DNA of 64,000 nt from Trichuris trichiura (GCA_037903355.1 JBAJFE010000042.1:806001-870000); one strand, 5' to 3'; shown: positions 1-14,003, counted from the first letter of the stretch. Translations and numbers: made by a program. The notes: generated from the sequence alone by a model not told the origin.

Positions 1-1268
1 GAACACCGCAAAAGAACTGATGCAGTTTGCTGGAGGCGAAGAAAAAAACATAGAAGAGGTATACGGTTTTGTCGTTGATGCGATGCTGCTTCCAGTACAT
101 TGGTTTTAAGTTTGTGAAAGGCCTCCATCAGCTGGGCATCAATGTAGTAGTAACTGGAGGGAAGCTAGGCGACTTACATGTCCACTTTTTGAATAAATAC
201 AAAATGCTTGGCGTTAAAGTTGGAAGTAAGTTTGATCTTCGTCGGCTATGCCGTTCCGTTGGTGCGGTGGCAATACCTACATTGGTAAGACCGCGTGCTT
301 TTCCCTTACCAGGTAAGTTTTAATGTCGTTTTAGCGCACTCCCGCTATCGAGGAAGTGGGCGAATGCGATGAAGTGTACATCGACGAAATCGGCAGTGAC
401 GAACTTGCATTCTTTAAACAAAGTTAGTTGTCTCATGTAACAGCTTGATTTTGGCTTTTGCTTTTCGTTGTAGACCTGACTGCGGGGCATATTGCTACCA
501 TCATAATTCGTGGTTCATCTGCCAACGTAATGGATGATACCGAAAGAGCAGTAATAGATGGCATAAACAATTTCCGCGTTTTGACGAGGGTATTGTTTTC
601 ATGTTGTTAAGCATGGCTTAAATCTGTCCTTCTTTTTAGGACAACCGCCTTCTTGCTGGCGGTGGTGCGGTTGAGTTTGAATTGGCTCGTCAAATAGAGA
701 AATATGGCGCTGTATGTTACGCTTTATCCTTTTATTTATCTTGTCAGTTATTTGCTTCAGCTGTGTCCTGGAATGGAGCAGTATTCAATTAATAAATTTG
801 CGGTCTCGATGGAAGTGCTGCCGAAGCAGTTGGCAGACAATTCTGGTGCAAAAGTGATAAGCTCATCGGCTTGAATGCGTATGTTACATATCAGCTTTTC
901 AGTCGATTAATCTTTTATCTCAATTACGTACTGTTCATCAAGATGGCAAAAAAACGTATGGCTTGAACGTAACGGTAAAATTTTGTTCGTTGCATTTCTG
1001 AGCTATCTTACGAAGGCGAATTGTAGCCCGAAGGTACCACCGTTGCCGATATGGTACCGTTAGGCATTTATGATCCTTACCTGACGAAGTATTGGATGAT
1101 TAAGTTGGCAACAAACCTGGCAGTTACTTTGCTCAGCGTTGACCAGGTAGCTAGGATAAATCTATGCTCCTGTACATTCAATTTCGCTTTCAGATTATTA
1201 TGGCCAAGCAGGCTGAAGGACCGATGCCTAAAACTCCAGGAAAGGTAGACCCTGGTGATGAGGACTAA
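1..1268 (+). CDS. CCT8: T-complex protein 1 subunit theta (CCT8), 3' portion, multi-exon
   Basis: This encodes one subunit of the cytosolic TRiC/CCT chaperonin, which folds actin, tubulin and other proteins using ATP. The window opens inside the gene, so the N-terminal half is missing. Spliced pieces match the theta subunit in order: NTAKELMQFAGGEE, VNVVVTGGKLGDLHVHFLNKY-like, SKFDLRRLCRSVGAVAIP, VGECDEVYIDEIGSDELAFF, IIIRGSSANVMDD, LLAGGGAVEFELA, CPGMEQYSINKFA, then GIYDPYLTKYWMIKLATN and VTLLSVDQ-IIMAKQAEGP. The SKFDLRR and GGGA.E.ELA segments are chaperonin hallmarks, and the IYDPYL..YWMIKLATN tail is typical of theta. Introns are short, for example about 59 bases at 59-117. The stop TAA is at 1266-1268. 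The family assignment is secure; individual exon edges were set by eye from GT/AG sites and conserved protein sequence. Confidence 0.93.
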
Positions 1269-1309
1269 ATGTTACCGCTTGAGCGGGCCGCTGAAACAAA
1301 CTTTGAACA

Positions 1310-1315
1310 AATAAA
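1310..1315 (+). promoter_or_regulatory. Poly(A) signal AATAAA of CCT8
   Basis: An AATAAA hexamer lies about 40 bases after the CCT8 stop codon and about 115 bases before the TSR1 start. It is the natural candidate for CCT8 3' end formation and implies very short untranslated regions between these two genes. Confidence 0.55.
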
Positions 1316-1429
1316 CGTTGGGCTTTCCTGTTGTGCTTGTTGTAAACAGAGGATACAACTTAAATCCGAGATTTTTAAATCAGTGTTTTGGGAGTGAAAT
1401 CAGAATTACAGAGAAGGTTGCTAAGCAGT

Positions 1430-4400
1430 ATGAAGCCTCGCGGTGTTCACCGCTCTGGGTTGCTGAAGCAGCAGAACAAATTGCACAATACAGGTCGCCA
1501 TCGAAGCAAAGGACAACTTGATGCTAAGAAAAAAGGTTGTATGCTTTTGTTAACTATGGTGCATGTTTCAATTCATTTAGGTCGGACAGCTAATATTTTG
1601 AGCGTCAGAAAGCACGGCAAACCAATTAGCAAAAAGGACAGAAGAAACAAGGTTAAACAGTATTTAACAGCGCTTTTAACGTGTTAGCATTTTTGTTGCC
1701 TTAAGAGGAAACAGCTTCGCTCATTAAAACGAGAGCAAGCAAACGAAAGAAAAGGAACAGGGATTCATTTACGGCCACCAGTTGTAGTTGTTAGTTGTGT
1801 TGCTGAATTTTTAAACTGGAATCATCTGTCGAATGTTGCAGTGCATCTTGTCGCTGTCCCGCAGTATCGATCCTAAAGATATCCTCTCACGTCTAGTGCA
1901 AAGCAGATACAAGGACAGCGTTGTTGAGTCGGAAAGAGGCCTTACATTTCTTAGGCAAGACATGCCGAATTTACTCGTTCATTTTCATGCATTTTTGCAG
2001 GTTGCCTGAAAGAAGAAGCAGATTCTGTTTCTTGTGTCCTGATGCAATTAACATGGTGGACGTCCTCGACTCTTTAAAAGTACTAACTCTTAGAAACAAT
2101 TCCAAAAAAGGCATAGTATCATTGTCGCTTGCAATGAAACGGTTGCCTTTCAAAAACATAATTCGCTTCTTTATCATTGCTTGATAATTTTCCGTGTCCA
2201 CTTTACACTGTTTAACTGCCTGCCAGGCCGGGTTTGTTCTTTTGCGATTTCAGAGCAGCTGAACAATATAGGCATGTTCTTACGCTATAGTCAAAAATGA
2301 ACATCGCGATCCCCCCCCCCACCGTTATGCTTATATTTTTGTAAAGCCAAATTTTTCGTAAGCAATAATTTAAAGTTTCACTATTTTTGCGATGATTTGT
2401 TTATTTACCTTTCTATCAGGGCTTAGCATTCTTGTTACCGATGTCAGAGTGTGTTCTATGCGACCTGCAGGTGTCAACATATGCGGTGCGGTTCTACGAA
2501 TTACTTTTCTTTAGGTGGCAGAACTGGTACTGTTCGTGTGGAACGGGCAAGACTATGAGCTAAGCGACTATTTTCTTCCTCTTCTTTCCAGTATTCTCGC
2601 TCAGGGCTTACCGTCTTTTTTCAATGTGCTTATTGTAAGCAAGCTAGCCAATTTTCACTTTACGCCTTTCGCTTAATGCCATTTTAGAATCCGTTTGAAA
2701 AAAACGTGAAGTATGAACAAGAAAAAAGGTGCCTTACCGCAATGGCTGAGAAATGGTCAGTTTTGTGCTCCTCTCTGTCGTATTGTTTTGCTTATGCTTT
2801 TTCTAGGGGATTGAAAGGAAGATTTTATAAGTTGGATACAGTGAAGGAGCAAGACGCGCTTCTTCGATTGATGTCTAGCTGTTCGACAAAGCCCTTGTCC
2901 CTTCAGGAGCACAGAACTCGCCTTTTAGTGGAATCTTGTACCATTGCAGAATCCAACTCTGAGGTTTTATTGAACCTTCAACGGAACGTTATCTCATTAA
3001 AACGTTGATATATGCTTTGGTAGACAGGCTTGTGTACCCTTCGCCTCTGCGGATATGTACGTGGACCCAGTCTAGATGTAAATCGCTTGGTGCACATACC
3101 GGGTTGGGGAGACTATCAGTTGACCAGCGTGGACGTTCTTCTCGATCCTCATCCGCTGCACGAATTTCAGCAAGTATGATGTGCCACGCAGTTTGCTTTC
3201 AATTTTGATTGCTTAATAATTTTAGTTTACCATTAATGGCTTTCCAAACTTTGCCGTTGCGAGTCCAGAATGTCAGGAAAAGCTTTATAGCGAAATTGTA
3301 ATGGAACAAACAGCCTTGGAAGAGGCAGCACCCATTACTGAAGCTGAGCTGCAGCTTGAAGGCAGCATTGTTTTCGAATTATTTGCATTACGATCAATTC
3401 CAGTGCTTCTTAGGTGATTTCATGCAACATCCAAAACATCTCTTTCCGAAAGGTACGTCGGAATATCAGGCAACGTGGATGATGGACCTCCAAGAATGTG
3501 CGGAAAATACACTCGAAAGTGAAAACGTAGTGACAGTAATATTTATTATTTGTGTTCCCATAAGCGTTATCCGCATTTATTTTGCTCTATTAATAGATTT
3601 CTACCGATGGAACAAACGATGAAGCATGTAATTTGGAAGTAGGGTCAGCCTCATCCGAAAATGATGTACGGTCTTCACGGGAGTACTGTTACTGTGTTTG
3701 ACAATTCCTTTTTAGGTTGAAATGTTAGATTATGAGGAAACGGATACAGGCAGCGGCCCTTGCGAGCAATCTGCGGCTGCGGATTGGCAAGTACAAGCTT
3801 CAGCTCGTTATGAACGTGACAGCTGGTAATTTTAGGTTAGCCAGGGTTCGGGAAGAGCGGGAAGACAAGCTGTTCCCAGATGAAATAGATACGCCGGCTC
3901 ATGAGCCAGCTCGCATCCGTTTTCAAAAGTATACTCTAAGTAGTTTGGTTTAAGTGGATTTTAAAATGATTTCTTTTAAGGTATAGAAGTTTGAAAAGTT
4001 TTCGCACGTCGTTCTGGGATCCGAAGGAAAACCTTCCCCGTGATTACGTCAGAATCGTGCACTTTAAGAACTTTTCGGTCACCAAGAAGCGCATATTGGA
4101 GCAAGAAGTTAAAGGGGCTGTTGTAAGTGCTTTTAACGGTTTGTACTCCTGTATTTGATTCAATCGCTTAGGACGGTTGGTACGTGGCGGTATATGTGAA
4201 GGGTGTAAAAATCGAATGTGCAGAATGTAAGTATTCTATACGTGACGGTTACTGCGCCGATGTTAATCTTGTCGTTATAGTCCTGTGCAATTTTTCCCAT
4301 CCATTGGTTGTCTACTCACTGCTGCCAAACGAGCAGAAAATGGCTCTTTTGAATGTTCTGCTAAGAAAGCACTCCCTTTGTGATCAGCCGATTAGGTCGA

Positions 4401-5480
4401 AAGATGAGTTGCTGTTCCAAATTGGCTACAGGCGCTACTTTGTTTCTCCGGTTTTCTCTCAACACACAATAGCGGACAAACACAAGGTTTACTCTTTCTG
4501 TCTAGTAAAACACCGCCTATACACTGCTTGTTATTATTTAGGTGGAACGTTTTCTACCCGAAAATGCTACAGTAGTTGCTTCATTTTTTGCTCCCGTAAT
4601 GTTCCCGCCAGCAGGTGTGTCAGTGTTTAAACTTGGTACAAACGGTATTTAATACTTGCAGCGGTGCTGATTGGCGAATGACGTTTTTGGTATTCCAGGT
4701 CAGCTTTCCCTAGTCGGAACTGGGAGCTTGATGAACGTTGATGCGGATCGCGTGATTTTGAAGCGCGTTGTTCTTTCCGGACACCCTTACAAGATCAACA
4801 GACGGCACGCAGTGGTTCGCTATATGTTTTTCAATAGGGGTAAGATTTTTGTTTTTCAATAGTTTGATTCAAGAAACATGGTAGGGTTTATTTGCTTTGT
4901 ATGTCTTATATTTTCGTACACCACAATCTACACTTGTTCATTTACTTATGTGCAAAGGGGCATAAGAAGAAACTTAAATGTAAGGGGAGAAAAACACCCA
5001 AACACCTGTAAGAAGAACCATAAGTGTAAGGCAAGAAAATACTTAGGTTTATTCAGGCACAGCGATGTCATCATTTTCTGGGACGTCTTCATAAATATCC
5101 AAAGTCTGAATTCCGGCCTAAATTTTTTGCGACTCCATTTTTAGCACGAAAGATTACAGGTGTGAATGGAAAACATGTAAGGTTCTTTCCTATTGCAGAT
5201 GACGTTGAATGGTTCAGGCCTGTTGAATTGCGCACAAGAAGCGGTCGTCGCGGCTATATCCGAGAACCTATTGGTAAGCGTTGTTTATGAAATCTTTTTG
5301 TCACCGTTTGCTTTTCAAGGTACTCATGGGTATATGAAATGTAGCTTCAACGCTCAGCTGCCATCTCAAGATGTTGTTTTCATTGACTTATACAAGCGAG
5401 TCTTTCCTAAATGGACCTATGATCCACTTGTTGATCAGCGACTATTTGCTGAAACTTGCTCTAAGATGGATAGTTCGTAA
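1430..5480 (+). CDS. TSR1: Pre-rRNA-processing protein TSR1, multi-exon
   Basis: TSR1 is a catalytically inactive GTPase-like factor of the BMS1/TSR1 family that binds late pre-40S ribosomes in nucleus and cytoplasm. The ATG at 1430 begins [17 protein letters not shown], matching the family's basic N-terminus (GPLKQQNKAHK.GRHR). Later exons give VAELVLFV (2515 on), the AARP2CN segment [20 protein letters not shown] (near 3050), [14 protein letters not shown] (near 3455) and [21 protein letters not shown] (near 3870). Then come [79 protein letters not shown] and the C-terminal [13 protein letters not shown]. The stop ends at 5480. At least ten short introns interrupt it; the largest I infer is about 2079-2514 and contains a C homopolymer near 2310. 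All conserved blocks are present, so it is probably functional. Confidence 0.95.
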
Positions 5481-5599
5481 TTTATTCATAGTAAACTGCT
5501 TGCTCAACTGAGCTAACTAATAGCCGTTTTCACTTGCTGCGAGTTTTTGAATGATGTCTCTGTCAGATCACTGACTTACTTCAATTCTTTTGTGCATAG

Positions 5600-8500
5600 T
5601 TTGTTGGGAAAGATTCGCCACTTGCATTTGATTTAGCCGGTTCAACAAGTGTTATTGTGGTACCCGCGGAAGGTAAGATAATTTTAGCCATTACAAATGC
5701 TTTCCTTTCTAATCGCCTAACACGCAGTTTTTACACTTTTCCCGCTGACATTTTGGTTGACTTTTATTAAGCTGCTCGTTAAATTTGTTCACAGTTCGCT
5801 ATTTCTAAATTCCGTGCAGGTGAAGCCTTCTCTGTTTAAGCACGTGCTCGCAGTCTGGACAGTCTGATGGACATCACCATGGAAAGTAGTATTTCTCGAA
5901 TTTCACGTTCACCTTTTCATGTCGAAGTATGAATATACATTCATCGGAATTTTTAGGTCATTAAATTTTTTTAAGATTACCCCTTCAATGAATTATGAAC
6001 TTAAAAATGTCATCCAATGTGATATTGCTCAAGTAAAGCAAGTTTTGCTTGAATTCGCTAGTGGCTGCCTAGAGATTCGCAACTTGATTGTCGAATGCCG
6101 TGAAGTGTATTTGCCTGCTTTATGTGTATACAACGCTGAGATACAACTCTGTAAAGCTTTCTTTGTCGCCACGCTGTACTACTCATGATTCTGTAGGTTC
6201 AGAGAAACGAACTGAGACAGAAATCGTACGCTCAGTGGGTCACCTGCTTCCGTTGTTAAAGGTTGTTGCATTTGAATTTGCGTATTGTTGTATTTATGTT
6301 GCGGCCTTAATTCAGGATCTTCTACGTTTCGTTCGTCGCTGCGATGCGGCAATTCATCGTCTTATTTCTCTTATGCATAAGGTTTACTATGAAGAGTAAG
6401 GCAATTTTTAACTTTTTAATTCATTTTTGAAGTCGTTTAATTCAAGACTACCGTCGAAATGGAAGACCAACCACTTGCATCTCCCAACTGTTTTCAATTT
6501 TCTGGCTGAAATCTTGGCGTCGCTTGTATCCCTCGACATGGCCATTCAGATGCACGGTAGTCTTAAAGACGACTGGAGAATATATTCACGGTACGTATCG
6601 TTTACTCGTCTTGGTTTTCATTAGCCAATTAATTTCAGTTTTACAAAAACTATTTGTAAAAGTGATGTTGCCACTGAGGCGGAAGCAGCCAGGATGAAAA
6701 CAGTTGAAAAAATATTGAAGACGATTGATGAGGAGTTGTTTAAGGGCTGTATCTTTAAGGTTTTATCTCTACTGAGCTTCCTGCAGCGGATTAATAAATT
6801 GTTTTGTAGAATTGCGCTGCGAAGAAAAATGCAGAGAGCACAATAAGAGTAAACGAGAAGCTCTTGCGCCAGTTTTCCTCTATGACTAGAACCTATGCAC
6901 TGAAAGCTGACAATGCTTATTGTAATATTTCTGTACATGAATTTCAATGGCTAATCGTATTCGTTTTAGCATATGAATGCGACATGGAAAGACATATTAT
7001 GTGTGCTTGTGCTCTGTTGTCTTTCGGGCATCTCTATTTTAGGCGAATCGACAAGAAACTGGTCCGCTTTTTTTGGAAACGGTATTCCAAAGTATATATT
7101 CTTTACTTGTTCTCATATGTTCAATGCTCGTTGAGTTTGTACGTTTAGACTTCCGCCTTTACGTTCTGTTGCAAAATACGTTGGCACGCATGCGAATTTC
7201 TCTGTCATACTTTGCCTGATATCGGAGGCATTGTTGATACTAGTTCAGTCCTTAACGTGCCATCAGAATGCAACATCGACGTTCCTTTCTCCAGTCAAAT
7301 GTTCGATCTTTCTCACCATGAGTTCGTATCTCTCGAAGTTACAATAAATTCAGCGTGCAGCCCGGAGTCAGTGCTACGACAATCTCCTAGAAAATTCACT
7401 TCAATCTTATTCAGAGTAAGTGTTGCTTCCATTAAAAAGATGAACCATCACAACTATTATTGCCAAAGTGAATTTTGCAACCATTCAATATGAATTCTGT
7501 ATCCTGTTGTTTTCCTTAACGCTTCGTCATGCAAGCTTTGCTTTGCGTATTTTGTTTATGTCAATGCTTATCAAGGATAGTCTCCCGATGAGGATAGTAG
7601 ACAGATAAATTAAGTAATGTCTACGCATTGATACCAGTTTTATCTGAAACTTTTCCATGTAGCAGTCGCCGGCTTCAAAACTTGCTTTCACCTTTACTTT
7701 GGGCCTCGTTGATAACATTAGCCTTTCACTTCCTGTTTTACTTTAGGTACTGCAGTTGTCAACGGAAGTAAAGCACGAAAGTCAAAGAGTGATTTCTAAT
7801 TGGCTGAAGTCAACTTCAATGGTAGAAAAGTCTTCGCTTGAAAAATGTGTTCGCTGCCTTAAAGCAGTCAAGGTTAGTTTGCCGTTTTTTAAATTGTAAA
7901 CTTCGTAATGGTTTCATTCGTCACTTAACGTTTTTCCGACGCAAATGTGCGGCAGTTAACAAACTTCACATACTGGATATGCCTTCAGCAGAGCTTAAAA
8001 ACGAATTGCACGTAACAGCGACTTCCGTAACGCACCGCTGAGTAATGTTGGTTCATTTAAACTCCTCCTAAAAGCTGGACTCGAGAAGTCCGGAAAGCTA
8101 CGAATTAAGGTTTAATTTCCCAAATTTATTTGCCTTTTTCAGCTTTTTCAATTTGGGACATTGAAAATGGGACTCCTTTTGACCGTCCCTCAGCGTTTGA
8201 CAATATTTGTACAGGATCAAACCGTTCATTGAATTTTTTGAAATAAGGAACCTTTTGCGGTGACTTTTCCTGTCCTCATTTTCAATTCGTTGGTGAGGAA
8301 AGTTGTCCCTGCTAGCTCTGCGTTGCTGCAGTGTCACAATAAACATTTTTGTCCAGTGAGAGTACACGCGACCCGCCCTTTGTGAGCCTCCTTGTCTATA
8401 ATGAATAATTCAACGTGCAATGTTTATTTTTATTGCCTCCAGGCAACTGCACTCTTTTTGTAAAATTAGCTTCCTGTTTTCTGCTAAGCACTTTTTGTTC

Positions 8501-11500
8501 ACCTTCTGCCAGAACATATTAATTTGTTTCGTAAGTGCATCGCGTTTTCTTCAGAATGAAATTCTTTTGTACATCCCTGCTTATATGCCACGCTGTACTT
8601 ATCATTTAATGTCACTCCATGTCCTCTGCAAGCAAGTAGAGTTAGATTTTAACGTGGGGCGCTCATGAGAAGTTTCAGCTTTACTCGTGAAATGGAGTGT
8701 CAGGTCTAGAAAAAGGAGTATCTCCAACACATGCTGCTTTTCCAGTATAATGAAGGATTGAGCGTTGTCGCAGCGGCTGGAAAGACCCACACAATTTACG
8801 GTAACGAGGCTATCAGCGATCGAGCAGCCAGAAAGTAATTTTCCACCTTGGAGAGGAAAAATTTGATCTGAGCGACAGTGCGACGTCGTGGTGTCCAGGC
8901 GATTTTGATGAAGAGAGACCGTTGGTTTTGAGCGAAAATAGGGTGTTTTCTAACGGGCGTGTTTATGTTCATAAGAGCTCACAGGATTTTTGTTCGTTTT
9001 TATTGATAAAAAGGTTGTCTTGAGCTTTTGGTTCACTGCGGTACCATCTTCAGCGTAATAATTCTTACAACACAGTCTCCGGATATGAGCAGGATTCAGA
9101 ACCTGTGTTAAGAATTGTTCCCTCGAAGACGGTTTTTCCACAACGAGTTGAAAGCTCTGAACAACCCTTTTGTCAATAAAACGGACAAAAGTCCCACGAA
9201 ATCTTATGAAATTGTAGGTTCTAGTACACGAGGTTCCACAGACAATCGACATGCGAACTGGATGAGAAAATGGGCTGAAATCACGTGACTGTAATTGCCA
9301 AATGTTGTCTATGGATAAGGTTCAAAAAATGGGATCTTCTGTGCCACATCAGCTGAAACAAGGTGACAAAATCTGGTGGGTTTCGGTACAGTCAAACCGT
9401 TGCCTAAAGTCATCCGTATTTTCTATTTCTAATTTGTGTTTTCTGCAGCATAGCGTAAGCAATGTTTCACTGTTTTCAGGCTATACAAAGATGTTTAATG
9501 AAGAACCAGCGTTACTGCGCAGATTTTCTCTTCCGATCAATGCAGCGGTTATCAACCTTGTTGTTAAAAACACTCGTTGCCGTCCGGGTTTGAAGTTAAC
9601 TTTAGATTTTTTTTACCTTCTTTTCTCTTTTTAGCCTTCACTGATGTGCGACAGACGGTACAGAACAGTAGTTGATAACATGCTTGACGCTCTCAATGCT
9701 GGTTTGCACGTGCTTTCAAGACCAGTAACTGTCGAATCATGGGTAGTTTTAAATTTAGCCTTTTCGTTTGGCTTGGGAGTAAGAATCAGCGAGTTTGGCC
9801 CGTCCCGAAAGTTTCTGTTCTCGTAGGAAATTGTCCCGACTGACCAGATGAAGATTATTAACGAGCTTATGGATCAAATGAGTTTCATTGTCAATTACCG
9901 CGAAAATTTCAGTCAATGCTTCGATTTTTCATTCTTAATTTATGTTCCATGGTGGAAGTTAAATGATTCTCTAACTTCGCATCTCGAGAAAAGATGCGAC
10001 TGTTCACACTCAGAGGTAATGTTTTTGCAACGCGCGTCTGGTTGAATATTTTTGTTTTGGCAGACGTTATTCTCTGCTTTGAACGACCATTTATCTCACT
10101 CCGCAGCAGTAGCTCTTGAATGGCGTAACTCTGATTTAATGCCAAATCTTGAGTTACGCATGTTGAATTGTCTTAGTCAGGTAATATTATTTATGTTCAA
10201 ATGTGTACTAGAACAGTTTTTATAGAATCGTTTAGTGACGCTAGCAGACGCTGTGGAGAACAATCTTCGATTTTCCTTGTTTGGTAATTCCCAGCAGGAA
10301 ACGCTGGTTTCGGCTAAAGAACGCCTGATTTGCATACATATGTTGCGGCAGTTGCCTTTTCGTGTTGGAGCTAGAGTTGTAAACATCAGGGGTGTGCAAA
10401 CACGCAAAGGTCCATTCATTATTTGCCTGTTTATTTGTTTGCAGAATTTGTTCGACGACGTCTCGATGAAAACTTTTATAATTTGAGCACGGTAGCGTCT
10501 TACGACTGGCAGAGTTACGCAGAAATGCGTCATTTATCAAAGTATGAACTGCAAGTGCCCATGAGTGTTCCGAATTTGCCTTGTTGCAACCAAGAACTGG
10601 ACTTAATAAGTATACTGCGTCAGTTTCAGACGTTCGTCGATGCTTACGCTTACAATTTGGACGATCAGGTAACGATGTATTAAAATACCTCATTCACTGT
10701 GAATCTTAAAGGCAACTGTGCTTTTAGTATTTCGTAGAAAAAATTAGGAAAAGCAAATACCAGAACATTTTTGGACTGCAACGTGCCTTACAGTCGATGA
10801 AGACGCATGGCCTTGGCGCCTTAAGCACTATAGTACTAACAATCCTTTGCGCACGCTCAGTGCTTAAGAGTTAATTGACATTTGCATAGATGAACATCGC
10901 TTACAAGTTTTTGACAAACAAATTACGTATATGCCTTGAACATATGCTCAGCCGTAGTTTTAAGTCCAAACTTGCTAAGGTATGCTCGTTTACTCGTCTT
11001 GTTTAATGGTATCATTTTTTACATTGTAGGAAATGCGCTTCATTCAAAATCTTCCTTCTGGTTCAACACGAACGGTAGAAGCATTTTCTGAACTTTGAAA
11101 TGGTTCATGTCTCATGCTTTACTTTTACATTGTAGTATCCATATGACAGGGCTGAGGCTTTGGAACGAAATTTTAAATCCAGTACTGATACGGATGGACA
11201 GACTGATTTAGATCGGCTGCGTATATTTCTTACTGAGATCGGTGCATGTCTAATGCTTATAATCCATTTCGCTTTTATTTATTTATTTTTCAGGGAATGC
11301 CTTGGGATACCTGCGGTTGATTAGAAGCGCTGGGTTAAATATGTGTTTTGAAAGTCTTCGCTTGTTGCCTAACCATAAAGTTGATTTTGTGCAATGCAGC
11401 TGTTCTGAAGCCATGAATCCCACTTATGGTTTGTGGAGAGATGTCGCCAGTCGAACTGCTGAATGGCAACAAGGAATACTGAAGCATCAGGATTGCTTTA

Positions 11501-13727
11501 AAGTATGCACTAAAAAAACTATTCTTGCACATCCGTAGTTTCGTCACTGTACGCTTTTTTGTAAGGGATGCACAAGTTCTCATGCAAAGGGGATGCTGTG
11601 GCTTTTGTAAACTCTGCACAGCGTCGTCCAGAAAATCTTGGGCTTTTCATCAAATTCTATTTATAGACAGTCCCTACCTACCGCTGCTGATTGCAGTAAG
11701 TGCTCCCCGCGTGAGCCGATACCGAAAATTGGCAACAGTGAGTCTACTGCACTTAAGCGTAAACCAAAGCCGAATTTAATTACTTCTGTGTAACTATATA
11801 ACGCACCCATAACACTGAAATAAACATATATTAATACTTCCATCTCATTTTGGATTTAGGCTTAGGCAGCGTAGACTCACTGCGGGTTGCGGTGGCTTCG
11901 TCGAAAGTTGTTTTGTAGACTGACGTTTTGTAAAATGTGTCGTAAAATGTTTCGCTGAATTTTTCATTTTACCAAAGGGTAGTTCGCCTAGACGAGCTGT
12001 AATCATGAATAGGCCAGAATCTTTAATGAGCGGAAATTTGGGTAGGCTGAAATGAAATCCCAACGAATGAAAGGATAAATGGCTGCCACATCATCCTTCA
12101 AGTGGTGAAGGCGGGAATAGACGATTCCCGAAAGCTTCACTAGGTAAACTTTCATCCACGAATATGGGGTATTGTCCGCATAGCTCACTGTTGAATTATC
12201 CAAGACATTTAATATTTTTGTTTTCAAGACCATTATTTTTCAAAACATCATGGAACTCATGTGAACTGCACCCTTACCCCCTGCTAAGCTATTTATAGAA
12301 CGCGTTGCAAAGTTAGGCTTTTGCACAGTAGACTATTCCGTCATTATAAACCATTTCAAAGTTTGGACGGAGTGCATTTTTGTTATGGCTGAATTGGGCG
12401 CTAGGATTTATTTCTCCAATGTTTGAAGTGGGTGGAAGCTTTACTGCATTAAAAGAGTTTGCTATGACTTATAGTATGAAAGTTGTGGTTCGGTTCAGTA
12501 GCAGAGAAGAAAAAAATACTCTATAAGAGGTAATTCGCATAAACTATAAGTACCGCGTGTACGGCGTACAAGGTGCTGGTAAAATTCGAGACCGATTTTA
12601 GGCATTTATCTCATCTCAGACTAGACAGAAGATGCACGTTCAACCCAAGTGAAAGTCAACACCCAAAAAGTAATAGAATAAACGTGCATATTGTGAATGG
12701 GGTTACTTTGCATGAATTGCCGCTGCTGCAAGTGGGGCAGCACGAACTGAAGAGCGTTTTTTACTTCCATCAGGACAAGTCCGCTTTCAAGCAAAGCATT
12801 AACTGATTGCTACTTGTTGGTAATATCTAATTCTCAAGATAAGTTTCTGAATGAACTTGACGCGTGCCATAATAAGAGTAGTAACGGTATCAACAGTGCT
12901 TGAGACTGATAGCCATGGCATACGAGATTTAAAACTTATGATTCGCGTTATTGCTTATATGAGTTTTTGAATTTTCAGCTCCTTATCAAAACATTTGCAA
13001 CTGAATTTCGAGGAGATGACTTTCCTGCAGCGCAAAATTTTTACTCTGTAATCCCTGCTTTAGTACGTTTGCACTTGGTTTTGTTTGCGTCTCTGATACT
13101 TTGGCGATGAATTTTTGCAGACACTTAATTTTGCTAACCACTGCCTTGTATACAAAGAAAGTGTTCAGCATTACTACGAAAATGGTTTGTCGTTTACTGA
13201 TGACGGATTTGCAGTTGGTGCGAAAATTTTAGCGGGAAAAGCAATTTGGCTAAATACTTTCTCTTTAGGAGTAGCTTTCTTGTTGAATATTTTGGGTCAG
13301 TTTGATCAATTCACTTCACTCAGATGGTTCACTTCTGTTTCTTCCAAGATATCCGGTGACAAAGTGAGTTGGAGCATTATTTTTGCCTTGTCAAATTCTG
13401 CATGTGATCATTGCAGCAGTCGTTAATGAAAGAGCTGCTCGGTACTGCTGATAAAACGTTGCAGCAAACTGTCTCATTTCGAATTAGACAGAAAGAGGAG
13501 TTTGAACAAGTTAGTAGTTGTTTCGTATTATTCGTGTCATACTTGAGCCTTTGATCATTTAAGGAGCTCGTCAAGGTATCTGACGCTTTGGCTTCGTCGC
13601 GTATGTTCTTCCACGCGGATATGACATACGAACTAGTTCCTTCGAACTCACTCAACTTGTACTTACTGCCATTTTCATTTACATCTCTACTTGTGCTATT
13701 TGCAGGAAGTTTACTGAAGATACTTGA
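5600..13727 (+). CDS. WASHC4: WASH complex subunit 4 (SWIP), multi-exon
   Basis: SWIP is a scaffold of the WASH complex, which activates Arp2/3 actin assembly on endosomes for cargo sorting. Blocks align in order with animal SWIP: DLLRFVRRCDAAIHRLI (6318 on), LVSLDMAIQMHGSLKDDWRI (6515 on), FGHLYFRRIDKKLVR (7024 on), LSTVASYDWQSYAEMRHLSK (about 10485) and DLISILRQFQTFVDAYAYNL (about 10600). Then come NALGYLRLIRSAGL (11295 on), GLSFTDDGFAVG (13180 on), ILGQFDQFTSLRWF and ASSRMFFHADMT (13588 on). I end it with a short intron (13659-13705) and SLNLKFTEDT plus TGA. The first exon is unresolved: the earliest segment I can tie in starts after the acceptor at 5599, and the start codon must lie just upstream, close to the TSR1 stop. 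Two longer introns lie around 8045-9300 and 11750-12975. Confidence 0.88.
8045..9300. other. Long WASHC4 intron, no gene seen
   Basis: No exon matching SWIP and no other recognisable coding segment was found here. Short open frames on both strands have no family likeness and lack good splice context. I treat the stretch as intron, but a poorly conserved SWIP exon could be hidden in it. Confidence 0.5.
11750..12975. other. Long WASHC4 intron, no gene seen
   Basis: This lies between the segment following the LGYLRLIRSAG block and the exon at about 12979 (LIKTFATEFRGDDFPAAQNFY). I recognise no coding match or repeat in it. It may hold divergent SWIP exons that cannot be seen by eye. Confidence 0.45.
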
Positions 13728-14003
13728 CGGAATCTACAAGATTTGTATTCAATGTGCTTCTAGCCTTTTCCAAATCCAAGCCTTTATCGTTTTCTTCATT
13801 CTTTCACAGTGAAGTCGGATAAATGGGTTTTAAAATTCAAAAATTGGTTCCGGTAACCGTTACTGAAATTCGGATCACTTTACGGTATGTTTAAAGTTTC
13901 CGAATGCAGTTAACATGTCCACCCCGTTGAATTGTACTTGCACCTATTGCAAGGCAAACTGAGACCCTGCATTTTTCCGCCTGTAACAACGATTGAAGTT
14001 GCA

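Noticed and set aside
2309..2320. C homopolymer near the start of the window
   Set aside because: It lies inside an inferred TSR1 intron and is simple sequence; it may also be a sequencing-sensitive run. No function inferred.
10241..10693. 150-codon minus-strand open frame
   Set aside because: It is antisense to well-supported WASHC4 exons, including the LSTVASYDWQSYAEMRHL block.
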